Below are positions 1 through 12,366 of a DNA stretch of 64,000 nt, in pieces (position 1 is the stretch's first letter; every line of letters starts with the position of its first letter). Origin of the DNA: Calonectria ilicicola (lineage: Eukaryota > Ascomycota > Sordariomycetes > Hypocreales > Nectriaceae); contig CP085832.1 in the NCBI GenBank assembly GCA_020809705.1, positions 2,914,001 to 2,978,000 of the forward strand, given 5' to 3'. Below the pieces are notes generated by a model. It ran no database searches, was not told where the DNA came from, and worked only from the letters and a program-made list of their open reading frames with translations. The position numbers and the translations under genes are program-made.

Positions 1-1785
1 GCCGGCGTCGCCAAGATGTCCACCCAGGGGAACGACGTGGCCCACAATGTGCGTTTTGCGCACGCACGCACTCAATCAAACACGACAGTACAAATGAGAA
101 TGCGGCGAAGGGAAGGGGAAAAGAAAAGCCTGCCGAAATGACGACTGGGTCCGGAACTGTCTTGTTCCACCTCGCCTGATGCCAGGGATTCGCACATATG
201 CGTGAAAGTCTGCAATTGATCGTTGGGGCTTACTGGTGTCATCGACCGGCGCTGCGGCTGATGGATGAACCGACGCGCGCCAAAAAAAAAAAAAAAATTG
301 TTACCTTGAGCTTAAGTTGGGGGGAACGGCAGAAGAGACGCCACACTATTTCTTTCCCCTCATTCACAAGCCGAAGCTGACTCCCACCCTGTTGCGGGCT
401 GGACGAGCTTGATGGGGCAACTCTAAAAGAGGAGCAAGAACAAAAAGGCCTGGGTACATACTACGTAACTGTTGGGCTAGTGAGATTGCGTGAGCCATTT
501 TCAACGCAACAGACGTGGGAGGAAAATGTGCATTCATGTCGGGGCCCACATGCATCTCGAAGGAAAAAGCATGCTCCTCTGCAATCCTGCAATATCATGT
601 CCTAAAAGAGACGGTCAGCCCTTCTGTGTTGAGCATGGAGCATGAGACAGACTGTGACCATCCCACCATGGCCACCGCTCTTGCGGCCGCCAAGACGCCG
701 CTTCCTTGCTGTCGTGGCCACTGCGCAGCGTGGGAGCGGGTGGGCAAGGCCGGGGGCCGATCCGTTGGAGGCTTGCTTTTTTCGCCGACAAAATTATCTG
801 ATCCGAATATCCTTACTAACGTCCTCCTCGGAGCGGCCAATCCCTGCCGGGCTCCCAAGCCAAGACATCTCCCGTAATCGGCCACAGCGACTAAGCCCGC
901 CGCCGATGCCTGGGCTGTCCACGCTGAGATGGGGTTTGTGGAAATTTCCGGCGGCTTGGCCATCATGACAGACCCATCCATGCGTCACGCCGCGTCCGCG
1001 TATATGGACGGAGTGGTACTGTCTGCGTCTGTACTGCTGAGTACTGCAAAGTCCAGTGTGGAGTCTGCCCACGCCGGCGTGGGAGGGGGGTTGCCGTAAC
1101 GAGGCTGCTCGGCACGTGCAGAGGCCGAAACTCTCGTGGTACACCCCAGTACTTGCGAGGAACCTCGCCCAACCCTGCCAGACGACGACGACGGCCTCGT
1201 TGCACGCACCCCTACCTTGGGCTTGGGCGATTCGTGATGGCGCATCTTGTAGCACTGCATTCAGACCCTGGACACCACCCAATTCGGATGAGCCCCAGAC
1301 GGCAAAGGCGCGAGGGCGCGAGGGATGGGATGCCCTCACTAAGAAGTCCCATCCGAGCTTTGATCCAACCACAAGCTCCGTGGTAGCCCTGTCGCGAACC
1401 GCACTGCTGTTGGTCCCAGTGGGGGTTCTCCAGTCCACAGCAAGTCGAGTGCCGCCCATGATGCCTGTTTGTTCATCCGGGTCTCGTTTCGCATGAGCCA
1501 TGTCTGTCCGTCGCTGTCCTTTTTTTTTTTTTTTTCATCGCCTAGGCCTTCATGCCCTTTGACCCATCCTTGTCGGTTGGCGCCAAGTCCCATACTCAGG
1601 GATTGATCTGCACCCTACGGACAGGCTCTTTTTTTCCCCTTCATCACGCCGGTGTTAGCTCACTTTTTTTTCTCCCTCTCTTTCGTTCTTCCCCCTCTCT
1701 TCCGATTGTTTCTCTCTGGAGATCATGTGCCGGGAGTGGTGAAGCCGGCTTTTCCCCTCAAGATTGACAACAAACAACTGTGAGG
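1..1785. other. Left-edge intergenic region and ABC transporter promoter
   Basis: No supportable gene is seen. The first ~48 bases could be the end of an exon running in from the left, since an open frame is followed by a GTGCGT donor-like site, but no continuation was found. An open frame on the minus strand at 794-1501 lacks recognisable domains and is probably chance in GC-rich DNA. An A-run lies near 281-297 and a T-run near 1519-1535. The CT-rich stretch at about 1625-1725, just ahead of the ABC transporter, is a typical fungal core promoter or 5' leader. Confidence 0.5.
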
Positions 1786-4700
1786 ATGTCTTCCGAAGAC
1801 GAGAAGCATCAGCAGCAGCTGGCTGCGAGCAACGGGGGTACGAATGATATCACTCATGATTCCCCCAGAGACGCGCCTTTCCAAGACGCGCCCAAGAAAA
1901 TTGTGAGTGCGCCAAGGGATTACCTCCCGATATGTCAACTTGACCGGGGACTCAACTCACAAAACAAAGACTGTCGATGACCTTGACGCACTGAACCGAA
2001 CTCCTTCCTCCGTATCCCCTTCGTCGCCACCCGAAGAGGAGGCTGCCAAAGAAGAAGAGAAGCCCCCCAAGGTCAGTCATGAAAAAAAAAAAGCGGTGCC
2101 ATGATAAGGACATCATGATACACAATCACATGTTTGCCCTCCAACCACTAACATAACTTTGCTATGTAGGGCTCAGTCTTCACTTGGCTCCAACTACTCG
2201 TCTACGCCCAACCCCAATTTCTCGACTATGTCCTTCTCGTAGTGGGAACACTTGCGGGTGCCGGTTCTGGTTGTACTTTCCCCCTCGCGGGTATTATCTT
2301 TGGTCAACTTATCAACGATCTAAACGATGTGTCCTGTCAGGCAGAGGAAACTGGCAGTGTGCAGGATCCAAGCGCATCTCAGCACACCATCAACAGAAAA
2401 GTTCTGGTACTCTTCTTGATCGGTGTTGCCACGTTCTGCCTCATCTACACATATGTCATCTCTTGGTCAACATTTAGCCGCCGTCTTGAAAACCGTCTCC
2501 GTGATCGCTACTTCAAGACTGTTCTTCTCCAGGATGCTACCTTTTTCGATACGCGCCAGGCTGGTGAGATCACTTCTCGACTGAATGCCGATATTCAAGC
2601 CATCCAAACTGGAACGTCTGAGAAAGTGGGCATTTGCCTGTCCTGTATTTCGTTCTTTTGCACCAGTTATATCGTCTCCTTCATCAAAGACACCAAGCTG
2701 GCCGCTATTCTTGTTTCTCTGATCCCTGCGTTCTTGATGTTGGCCGGATTCTCCAGCTATTTCACCTCGAGATTTGCTGGGGCCATGTCGGACAAGATCG
2801 CTTCAGCTTCTTCTATTGCTTCAGAGGCCTTGTCGAATATCCCTGTTGTTCAGGCATTCGGTGCCGGGCCTCGGCTCGAGGCTATTTTTGCTGAGAGAAT
2901 GGGTGGTGCCAAGAAGGAGGGAATAAAGAAGGCCTTTGTGGCTGCCGTTCAAGCTGGCACACTGTACTTTATTGCATACTCAGCCAATGCCCTTTCGTTC
3001 TGGCAAGGAAGTAAGCAGATTGTCAATTCCCTGCAAGGAAAAGGAGATGGTGCTTCTGTTGGTTCTATCTACACCGTCATGCTGCTGCTTGTGGATGGTT
3101 GTGTCGTCCTTGGTTCTATTGCACCTCTCATTCCTATGCTTGGAGCTGCTGCTGGATCTTTTAACAAGCTGCGACAAGATATGGAAGCTCCCGCTAGTAT
3201 TGATGCGGGCTCTGAAAAGGGAGAGAAGCTTACATCCATCGAGGAGGGCTTCGTTTTCGACAATGTGTCATTCGCCTATGTCTCCCGACCTAACCACCGC
3301 GTTCTGAAGGGTGTCTCATTCAAGTGCCCAGCTGGTAAACACACAGCTCTCGTTGGCTTTTCAGGAAGTGGTAAATCCACCGTTGCAGGATTGGCGACTA
3401 GACTTTACGACCCAACTGAGGGAACTGTCACACTTGATGGTCATGACCTCAAGGAACTCCATGTGAAGAATTTGAGAAGTCACATCAGTCTCGTTCAACA
3501 GGAGCCATCTCTCCTTGACCGTTCTATTCTAGAGAATATTGTTCTTGGACTCCTGAACTCACCTCATCCTGACCATGAGCGATTCAGGCCCATCATTCTT
3601 GGGTCGGACCTTTCAGAGCTCGTGGCTAAGGTTCGAAATGGAGAAGATTTAGAATCAACGGCCCAGGGCATTAGCCAAGATATGGCTGACTTGGTGACGC
3701 TTGTTCAAGAGTCTACCAAACTTGCTGATGCCTCTTCCTTCATCGTTAAGCTTGAGTTTGGACTGGCTACAGCTGTTGGAACTGGCGGAAAGCTCGTGAG
3801 TGGTGGACAGAGACAGCGAATTGCTCTTGCCAGAGCTTTGATCAGAGATCCCAAGATCCTCATTCTTGACGAGGCTACTGCATCGTTGGACTCTGCTAGT
3901 GAACACCGTATCCAAATGGCCATCGAATCTATTGCCAAGAACCGCACTGTCATTGCCATTGCTCACCGTCTGTCTACCATCAAGAACGCCGACAACATCA
4001 TTGTTATGAACCATGGTCAAATTATCGAGCAAGGCAATCACTTGGAGCTTATGGCTCTTGGAGGCTCCTATGCTGGTATGGTTCGTCTGCAGACTGTGAA
4101 CACGGAAGATGCTGGCTCTGCAACAAGCACAGTGAGAGAAACCAATGACGCTATCCATTCTGATAAAGAAGATTCTATCAGCGAAGAGAAGGAATTGAGC
4201 AGCGAAAAGGTCATCGAGAAAACATCTAAGGCTAAAGAGGATGAGCCTGTGGCAAAGGCGGCGGCTTCCGAAGAAGACGCTGCCCTTGACTCCAACATGT
4301 CTTCATGGACTGTGCTCAAGCACGTTGGTGGTATGACCCGACCTCACCTGCTGCTCATTATCGTGTCTCTATTTGCTGCCGCTATTGTTGGAATGACCTT
4401 TTCATCTGCTGGTCTCATTTTTGGTCACACTATTGAAAGACTGAGCTCGTGTAAGCCCTATGACGAAATCCTCTGGGCTGGTAAGTTCTTTGGAGGCATG
4501 TGGTTCCTAGTTGCCTCTGCGGAACTCTTCGCCAACATGACTAGCTGGACTGGATTTGGTAGCCTTGCCGAGAAGTTGCTTTTCAAAATCCGAGTCCTTT
4601 GCTTCCGTTCACTCTACGAGCAGGACTTGGATTGGCATCAATCTGAAGGCCGAACCCCATCTGCACTCCTTTCTGTCATTACGACTGATGCCGCTGCTAT

Positions 4701-6114
4701 TGGTGGATTCAGTGGTTCTATTATCGGAACTACCTTTTCCATTGTCATCAACTTCCTCATTGCTATCATCCTCTCTCATATCATCAACTGGAGAATTGCT
4801 ATCGTCTGTCTTGTCGTCGTTCCAATTCTCCTCGGATCTGGAATCATGCAAATGACCACCCTCTCCAAGTTTGAGCGCCGCCACGCCACTGCTTTCTCCA
4901 ACTCAGTGAGCATTTCGGTGGAAGCCGTCAATTCGTACAAGACGATCTCATCCCTGTCTATTGAGGATGAGGTACTGGGAACTTACCGCCGAGCTCTGAA
5001 CAAGCCCCGCAAGGACGTTTTCTGGACTTTTGCTTATGCCAACCTCTGGCTTTCCATCGCGCACAGTACTGGAAACATGATTTATGCTTTCGCATACTGG
5101 TGGGGATCCAAGCAGATCACCGAGGGCAGGGCCACTCAGACACAATTCTTCATTATTCTCGTCTGCATGCTCATTAGCGCTCAGCTCTGGGGTCAGATGT
5201 TCAGTTTGGCTCCTGAGGTGTCTCGAGCTAGGGCAGCTGCTTCAAGAATCCTGAGCCTCATCAATCTCAGTCCTTCCAAGGATCAACTGAAGACGGGTAA
5301 AATTCTGTCAGCTGAGAAGGATATTGAATCCTCTGGCGAGGTGGTGCAAAAGAGCAATGGTGGCAAGGGTGCCACTGTTGTTTTCAAGGATGTTGAATTC
5401 GCGTACCCTGCTCGCCCACATATCAAGATTTTGACGGGCATGTCTTTCACCATCAATGCTGGACAGTTTGTTGGTCTTGTGGGCCCATCTGGTGCTGGAA
5501 AGTCCACCATCATGTCCTTGGTTCAGCGCATGTACCGACCTCTCGGCGGAAGCGTCGAAATCAATGGAGTGGATATCTGTGCTCGTGAGGGCACCGAGTT
5601 CCGCAACGACATTGCCGTGGTGCCTCAGGACTGCGCTCTTTTCGATGGTACTATTCGGTTCAACGTGGCTCTGGGTGCTGTCCCTGGTCATGCACCAACA
5701 GACGAGGAAATCCATGAGGCATGCCGCTTGGCTAATATTCACGACATGATTATGGAACTTCCTAACGGGTATGATACCGAGTGTGGACCTAATGGATCCC
5801 GTCTATCTGGTGGTCAGCGACAGAGACTTGCCATTGCACGAGCTCTGGTCCGTAAGCCGAAGCTTCTGCTCCTGGATGAGAGTACCAGTGCTCTTGATGC
5901 GGAGAGTGAGCGAGCTCTGCAGGAGGGATTGGAGCGTGTGGCCAAGGGCATCACTGTCATTGCCATCACCCACCGTCTCCACACTGTCCGCAAAGCAGAT
6001 GTCATCTTTGTTGTCGAAGGCGGCAAGGTTGTGGAGAAGGGTCGTCACGAAGACCTCGTTGAGAGGAGTGAGCTATACCGAGTCAATGCACTTCAACAGA
6101 TGCTCGGGAACTAA
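1786..6114 (+). CDS. ABC-B full transporter, Ste6/MDR-like
   Basis: Predicted ATP-driven exporter of 1387 aa in three exons: 1786-1902, 1970-2071 and 2170-6114. The phases agree and the introns have GTGAGT and GTCAGT donors. The architecture is TMD-NBD-TMD-NBD after an acidic N-terminus. NBD1 has Walker A GFSGSGKST (469-477), signature VSGGQ (about 616) and Walker B ending in DE (640-641). NBD2 has Walker A GPSGAGKST (about 1178), signature LSGGQ (1285) and Walker B DE (1309-1310). NBD1 carries a long insertion between the Q-loop and the signature (roughly residues 530-610), and a charged linker joins the halves. Such an insertion is, as I recall, a feature of fungal Ste6-type a-factor exporters, so a farnesylated peptide pheromone is a plausible substrate. 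A general multidrug pump is the alternative. All nucleotide-binding motifs look intact. Confidence 0.9.
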
Positions 6115-7177
6115 GCCCCAACGAGGGCAGGGGTTGAAGGTCTGGGAAATTAAAAACAAATGTAACTAAAAACGTATCATATAGAGCTTTGGATTTAAGA
6201 TATCACTATGTAATGGAGGGAGATGGAGGCTAACATTTCAGCGGGTAGCTTTGAATACAGAAATGGAGCAAAAAATATCTACTGAATTCCTTAAACCATC
6301 ACACAATGTTTGTTCTTGAATGTTTATCTGAAGTCGCTGAATTGTATTACACGTAAAGGGTTATGTATACTGTTTGTGATACCGTACTTGAATCGATGTC
6401 ACCCTGTAGCACATTCATATCGCACATGAATAAGTAGGGGCTGATGGAACTCTGGGGGAAGTTTTGGTACTATTGTAGGTACCTATATGTATTCTCTTGT
6501 AAAAATAGCGGGCTGAATGGTCCTAGTTTCGGATGGAACCCGTCGCACAACCTCTGATAACGCCACCCCGTCGATGTTCCACTGCTTGCAGTAGCTGCCG
6601 CTGCAAAGCGAGTTTAATTTGTGTATTGCCAGTTGCCGGTGAATTACTAATTAACATCCGCACATTGCTTCTCTCCTGTCAGACGAGTGGCCGTCCTGCA
6701 AGCCCAGTTCCGGATCGAGTGTTAACAGCCAATGAGGGCAGCCGGAATACCAAGGAATGGGTAATGCCATTCACTGAGACTCATTGGTTACCGAGTGTAC
6801 ATCCAAATAAAGCCACTTGAATAAGCTTATCTCATTGGAATTATCATGTGAATCCTCGAAGCTACCAAGTCAAAGACGTGTTGGTTCAAATTCACAATCG
6901 CATGCAGAAATGATGGGCATTTATTTTTAAATAAACCCCCATGTTGAGTAGCCGACAACAATATATCTCGTAATAATTATTTATCCTTGAGGGATTTCCG
7001 TTGTGCTAACCTTTGTTATGAAGGAACAGAGGATAACCCAACAGCAACCGTAGGTCGCTATTAAAAATGGACCCTGCGTGATGACCTGACGCGGGTTTGG
7101 GCTATTTCAGGGCTTTGATGACGGTATTCTTTGTTCTCTTCGCAAAGTTGATACTCCCCCCTCCTTTTCCAATAAAA
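6115..7177. other. Convergent intergenic region
   Basis: Region between two convergent genes. It should hold the 3' UTR of the ABC transporter on the left and that of the permease on the right. It is AT-rich with AATAAA-like stretches (for example near 6806). No open frame with coding character and no RNA gene was recognised. Confidence 0.6.
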
Positions 7178-8923
7178 CTAGGTAGCATATCGGAATGCGA
7201 CAACCTCGCCTGTCTCATTCTCGTGTTCAACAAGCTTCTTATTCTTATGAAGACAAAACCATCTTGTGGCGATACAAAAACCAATAGATAGCCCACAACC
7301 AGCAATGATTATGCCACCTCCAGTTTGATACCTAGGCTCTTGGGATCGTAGAAAGAAATATGGAGAAAACCAATGGGAAGTCGACGAGACACAATTGGCG
7401 ATGGCGATAAGAGCTGCTCGCTTGGTACGAGGCCGTGGAACAACAGCTGTCTCCCAAGGGATATGGATCTGAGATACTCATTAGTCTGATCCTAGACATG
7501 TTGCCAGTAAGCGAAATTAACTCACATTTAATCCAACAAAAGGTCCAGTACATAGCAAGATCAAGCTAAAGTATCGGGCACCAACATTAAGTGTGCTAAT
7601 CATGATAACAGCACCGACCAGGCAAGCCACCATGGGACCAACGATATGCCAGCAGTGATCTCCCAACCTACCAGATGACCAAGAAACCAACAATGTGACG
7701 ATATAGGCAATCACATAGGGGGGGGCTTGGACGAGATAAGTGGTGACCGTGGAAAATCCTAGAGTACCCACAATCTTTGTTATAGGTTAGTTTTGCTTAC
7801 TGACGTCTTTTCAAGTCGATTACTTACAGATGGGAAAAAGTCCTTGAAGGATTGTGCGATAATGAGAGAAAAGTGCAAGCCCGCAAAGAGCCAAGTGAAG
7901 GGGTCTCGGATGGCCAGGGAGAAACCCTCCCAGTATCCACCTTCCTCATCTTCAGAAACGCCATAACCGGTGACGAGTTGACGGTACTGAGCCATTTGAG
8001 ATTCTTCTTCGGTGAAGTACCCGAGACTGCTGCTGGGGAAGTTTGGAAGAGCCCAAAATCCTAGAAAAGCGACGAGAATACTGACAATGCCTGTTTTTAA
8101 TCCAATTAGAATCTCCATCAACTAGGGTAAGTAGAAGTGACAATTCAATGTTACCTTCCAAAAGAAAGAACCATTGCCAAGCGTGTAAGTTGGCGATACC
8201 GTCCATATTGGTGAGGATACCAACGGCGAGCAGACCGGAAAAGACGTTAGAAATGATGTTACCAGCATGCCAGATGGCCATTCTTGACGGCGATTCTTCC
8301 TTTGTGTACCATGATGAAGTCATGAGGGCAACACATGGGACAAATGGGCCCTCAGTGAAACCGACAAAGAAACGGCAGACCATAAACGACCAGGGAGTCT
8401 TCATGGCCGGCATGCAGATGGTCACTGCAGACCAAGCAAGCATGATGCAAGGCATCAGAACACGAGGCTTGCTTTTTGCCAGAATGATTGTTGCGGGAAC
8501 TTGAGAGATGATGTATCCGACGTAAAAGAGTGAAATCCCAGCAGACCACTCGACATCAGACATGTGTAAGTCCTCCTGCATACCTGCAAGACGGGCATTG
8601 GAGACGTTAATGCGGTCAAGGTAGCTAGTAATTAGAAGTGATCAGTAGATGTTGTCTCAAAATCCCATCACAGAAGAAACTCACTTCATAAGTAACATCA
8701 AGGTAATGACGGGGAGGAACTTCCAATCGAGTTTCTTGAGGACGGCTTTGTTCAGTTCATCCAGTTTTTCTTGCGATGCCTCGGCGAGGAGTGGATATCG
8801 CTGTCGCATAGCTCTAAGCTGATCCTCTCGGTCATTTTCGCTTTTTTCCACATACGCAACGGTGGCATCTTCTTTGATGGCATTAGAGCCGATTGACCGA
8901 CGATCGGACTCTTTTTTCGTCAT
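7178..8923 (-). CDS. MFS permease, Dal5/Tna1 (anion:cation symporter) family
   Basis: Plasma-membrane major facilitator transporter of 503 aa in five exons: 8923-8685, 8624-8155, 8090-7828, 7774-7526 and 7468-7178. All junctions keep phase. The N-terminus is cytosolic and charged. The first helix is followed by the NYLDRxNxxxARL hallmark (about residue 80). A PRxKRAA motif comes late and the protein ends in an FRYxx-type tail, all characteristic of the allantoate/nicotinate/pantothenate permease family. These carriers take up small organic anions. The third exon start was chosen at the acceptor that joins LLEG to the next helix; a nearer acceptor would shift the frame. It is transcribed divergently from a Zn2Cys6 regulator and lies beside sugar-acid-type enzymes, so it probably imports their substrate. 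The exact substrate cannot be read from the sequence. Confidence 0.88.
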
Positions 8924-9954
8924 GTTTTCTTGAGGGGCTTTCTTTTTCTTTTTTGGCTGGCAATTTCAATTTTTCAGGGCACGAGAATAAAAATCCGCAA
9001 CTTGGAAAGGTGAAAAAGCCTCAATGGAAGGGAGAGTTATGAGCTCCTTGGAGACAAAAGAAGACAGCTGCGGCAGCCACTCTGTTAAATAGCAACAACC
9101 GTTGCCAACTACCACAAGCTTATTTTTAAGATGTTTTACCCCACAAGCTAAATTTCTGGAGAAGGTCATCCAAAGGGTCTGGTCTTTACCCCGCGAGTAC
9201 CCCAGGTTCCTCCACCCAGACGTACTTGGACAGGGGATGGGCCCTTCGGAGGTCGACCGCTACGTGCATTGGCGTAGGTCGGAGGTGGTCCGCGCAAGGG
9301 TGATGGAGTCATGACGCGGCCACGTGCAGGTTTTTCATGACAAACGGACAGAAAAAATGAGCTCATTGAGTTATTGAGACGGGGGCTTGCAGCGCCAAGC
9401 GAGTCGGTTGTCTCTGGCGGGAAGTCGTGATGGTTCTCTGGTGGCGTTGGCTGTAAGCAATGTGTTGAGTTACATGTTAGATGGACTTCAAGAACCAAGT
9501 GCGAATAGAGTTATTCGCCAACGCCATTACTGATGTTTTCCCCTCCCAGAAACCCGGGGGCTTCAACCCATTGGTGCCAGGTTGGAAAACCCTCCAAATG
9601 CACACGACTAGGATCCAAAGACAATGAATGCGGGGCTCTAAGAACCCTCTGGGATGGCATCTGGGCTAGATTCCAATGGCTCGGGCGTAGATGTCGGCCG
9701 CAGATATGCTGGGAGAATCTGGGGCGACCCACCGTAATATTTCCCCGCATCCCAACGGTGGGAGACATATGCGGAGGTTGGGGTGGGCAATCAGACACCC
9801 CATAAGCCAATTTTTGACTTGTTCACCTACAAAGCATCACCATCTACCACTCTCTCCCGTCTCTTGGCCTGAATGATACCTTGTCGTATCAGGTATCCAT
9901 ACCGTCTATGAAATACAACTGGGTCAATGAGCTCGGAACTCATCCGTCTTGGTA
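8924..9954. promoter_or_regulatory. Divergent promoter of permease and regulator
   Basis: Shared upstream region of the permease and the first Zn2Cys6 gene, with no ORF of coding quality. It contains two TTTACCCC direct copies (9136-9143 and 9186-9193). The first includes CCCCAC and the second CCCCGC, matching the CreA-type SYGGRG consensus in reverse. It also contains two TCGGAGGT octamers (see separate entry). The arrangement fits carbon repression plus pathway-specific activation, but this is inference from short motifs. Confidence 0.5.
9246..9286 (+). promoter_or_regulatory. Two TCGGAGGT elements
   Basis: Identical octamers at 9246-9253 and 9279-9286, spaced 33 bp start to start. The CGG core is the half-site usually bound by Zn2Cys6 factors. 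The same TCGGAGG heptamer recurs upstream of the dehydrogenase and of the aldolase/second regulator, so it is a candidate common operator of the cluster. Confidence 0.45.
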
Positions 9955-12289
9955 ATGCGTCCAAGCGATGCCGATGATGAACGCCACAAGCGCATCCCGG
10001 CATGCAGACGTTGTCGCGTGCGCAAGACCAAATGCGACCGTGGAGTCCCAAAGTGCTCCAATTGCACCAAGCTTAGCAGCGCCTGTATAATCGTCGACCC
10101 TGTCACTTCGGAGCAGTATCCCCGAGACTACATACGTCGCCTCGAGGAACGAGAGAAGGAGCTCCAGGTCAAGCTAAGCAGCGAGACACCACCTTCAGCT
10201 GAGGGTATAGCATGTATTACGAGCGGTGACACGCCGCAGAATGGGACCCCCGAAAGCTTGGCATCTACGAACTCAACGGCGAGACCCAATGCCTTTGTTG
10301 GTGATGGAAGTGGACTGAGGTAAGTTGGCACTGCATGAAACAGCAACCGAGACTCCCCCAATTTCTCTGAAAATGTTTCATCCACTTACACACAGCGTCT
10401 TCTAGTTTCTTGCGCCACATATTTTCCAACTCAAAATGGGAGGGCTACAAGTCTCAGATCCTCAAGCAACTCACTGAGCGGCCGCAAATCCCAGAACTAA
10501 ACGTATCTCCCAACTCCCAGCCTCCAATTGAGGAGGCTTCAAGCCTTGTAGAAAACTAGTAAGACCCATTTTTTTGACCTATTCTCAGAAATTCGAATTG
10601 TAGTTGACAGAAATAAGCCTTCGGGGATCACATATCCAACACGCATTTCTCCTTCGTCAGCATATGTGGGATCTTTTTCGGGCCATTTATCACCCAACCC
10701 CATCACAACCTCCCACCGCTCAAGACCACTTCCAGTTATACATGGTCTTTGCAGTTGGTGCCGTTACCAGATATAGAAGAGGGCTTAGTCAAGAACATCC
10801 CTATGGATACTTTTTGGCGGCACAAGCCTATCTCGGCGGCATTAGGCTCATTGGCAGTCTAGATGCCATTCAAAACCTGCTTTTAATTGCACGGTTTGGC
10901 ATGTACCATCACATAGGTACGAATAAATTTCAATTTATTTCATTATTTCGGGATGAAGGATACTAACTATGCCAAGGTACCTCACTTTGGGAAATATCTC
11001 GGTTCACCATGCGACAATGCATAGAACTTGGTCTCCACGCTCCTCCTCGCTACCCACTAAGCCTGATTGAAGAACAACGCCGTCGCCGCCTTTTCTGGGA
11101 TTCTTACGTTCTCGACCGATTCAGTTCGGGCGTTCTTGGGAGACCATTTGCCATTGCAGAGAGGGATATCAGTGTAGATCTCCCCATTGATGCTGCTGAT
11201 GAGACCATCATCGCGTCACTCGAAGCGATATCATTATCAAATATTCCTATAGGCAACAAAACAAACCCCACAGAGCTCTCCACATTCATAAGCGCTATCA
11301 AACTCCGACGAATCACTTCAGGTATTCATTCCGATTTCTTTCACGGACGGGGCTCTATAAAAGGCACCGGGGATGCGTCTCAGATTTCCGAAATATCTTC
11401 AGGGCATGTCTACGTCAAGCTACACCATTATCTTGACGAACTAGATGCCTGGAGACTATCTGTCCCGATATTTCAGAGCCCTAGATCTCTATACGAAAGA
11501 CAGGAATGGAGCGATTTTTTAATGGAGAAGGATAAGCTGCTCCTCATCAGAGGTGCGATTCACAGGGCTCCAAAACGCAACGGGCACCCCCCTAAGGATC
11601 TCTTAGCCATGTGCCTCAAAAGTGCTACCCGAGTTATCGAGCTTTACAATGGGATGCTGCAAAAAGATGTAATCACGTGGACAAGAAGCTATTTTCAAGC
11701 CATGTTCGCCGCGGGCCTGTCCATTATTCATTGCGTTTCGATAGGAATTCATGAGGATGGTGCGTATTCGCCCAGGAATTATCAGCCAGCCAAGACCTTG
11801 GCCATGTGTGGAAGCATACTTCAGGTCTTCAAGAGAGAGATTCCAGATGCAGGAAGATTCGCCATTGTGTTTGAGATGCTGAGAGAAAACCTTTTACGAG
11901 ACACCGGGGGTGTTGCAGCGCCTAAGGCTGGAGAGATTGACGAAGATAGAATGATCCATCCGACGGGGTCCGAGGTCACATCACCTCGAGATAATATATT
12001 GCAGAGAAATGATAATTTGGGGAGCAACCTAGCAATCTTGGAACCGGTTGATTGGGACGAAAACCTGCGAGGTGTGCCCCAACCGGCGGCTGGACCTCCC
12101 CTGGCACCTGGAGACGCAGCGCCGGACGAAGTCGTAGGATTCGAAATGTCTTGGCCTATGTCTGACCAAGATCAGAACTTGTTAGCTTGGCCGTCCCTCA
12201 CCACAGAAATGATGCAGCATCTGGAAGCCGGCATTGGAGAGTTTGCTTGGGGAATGATGACTGAGTGCATGTATTCGTGGGAAACTTGA
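9955..12289 (+). CDS. Zn2Cys6 transcription factor (first of two)
   Basis: Nuclear DNA-binding regulator of about 710 aa. Cysteines 17, 20, 27, 34, 37 and 44 form a perfect CX2CX6CX6CX2CX6C binuclear cluster. A basic linker and short coiled coil follow. The middle region (fungal-specific TF domain) contains the RRRRLFWDSYVLDR segment typical of this class. Exons: 9955-10319, 10406-10547, 10604-10916 and 10977-12289. The last intron has a clean TACTAAC branch site. The 10548-10603 intron is awkward: only a GTAGAA donor keeps frame, whereas the stronger nearby GTAAGA donor at 10559 leads to a stop. The start is the first ATG; the frame opens slightly upstream without one. It is divergent to the permease and convergent with the dehydrogenase (77 bp gap), so it is the likely pathway regulator. 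Confidence 0.85.
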
Positions 12290-12366
12290 CAAATATTAGT
12301 GAATTCAATGCATTTCATTTCTTATAATGATTTAATTCCTAAGTATTCTATTATCCATTATCAAAT

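Noticed and set aside
1..60. Possible exon end followed by a GTGCGT donor
   Set aside because: Too short to judge. No matching downstream exon found on the plus strand, and the minus strand also reads open.
794..1501. 235-codon open frame on the minus strand near the left edge
   Set aside because: No domain, low hydrophobic-core logic and overlap with several other open frames in GC-rich DNA. Probably chance.
6885..6905. GGTTCAAATT resembling a tRNA T-arm
   Set aside because: No acceptor, D-arm or anticodon arm can be folded around it.
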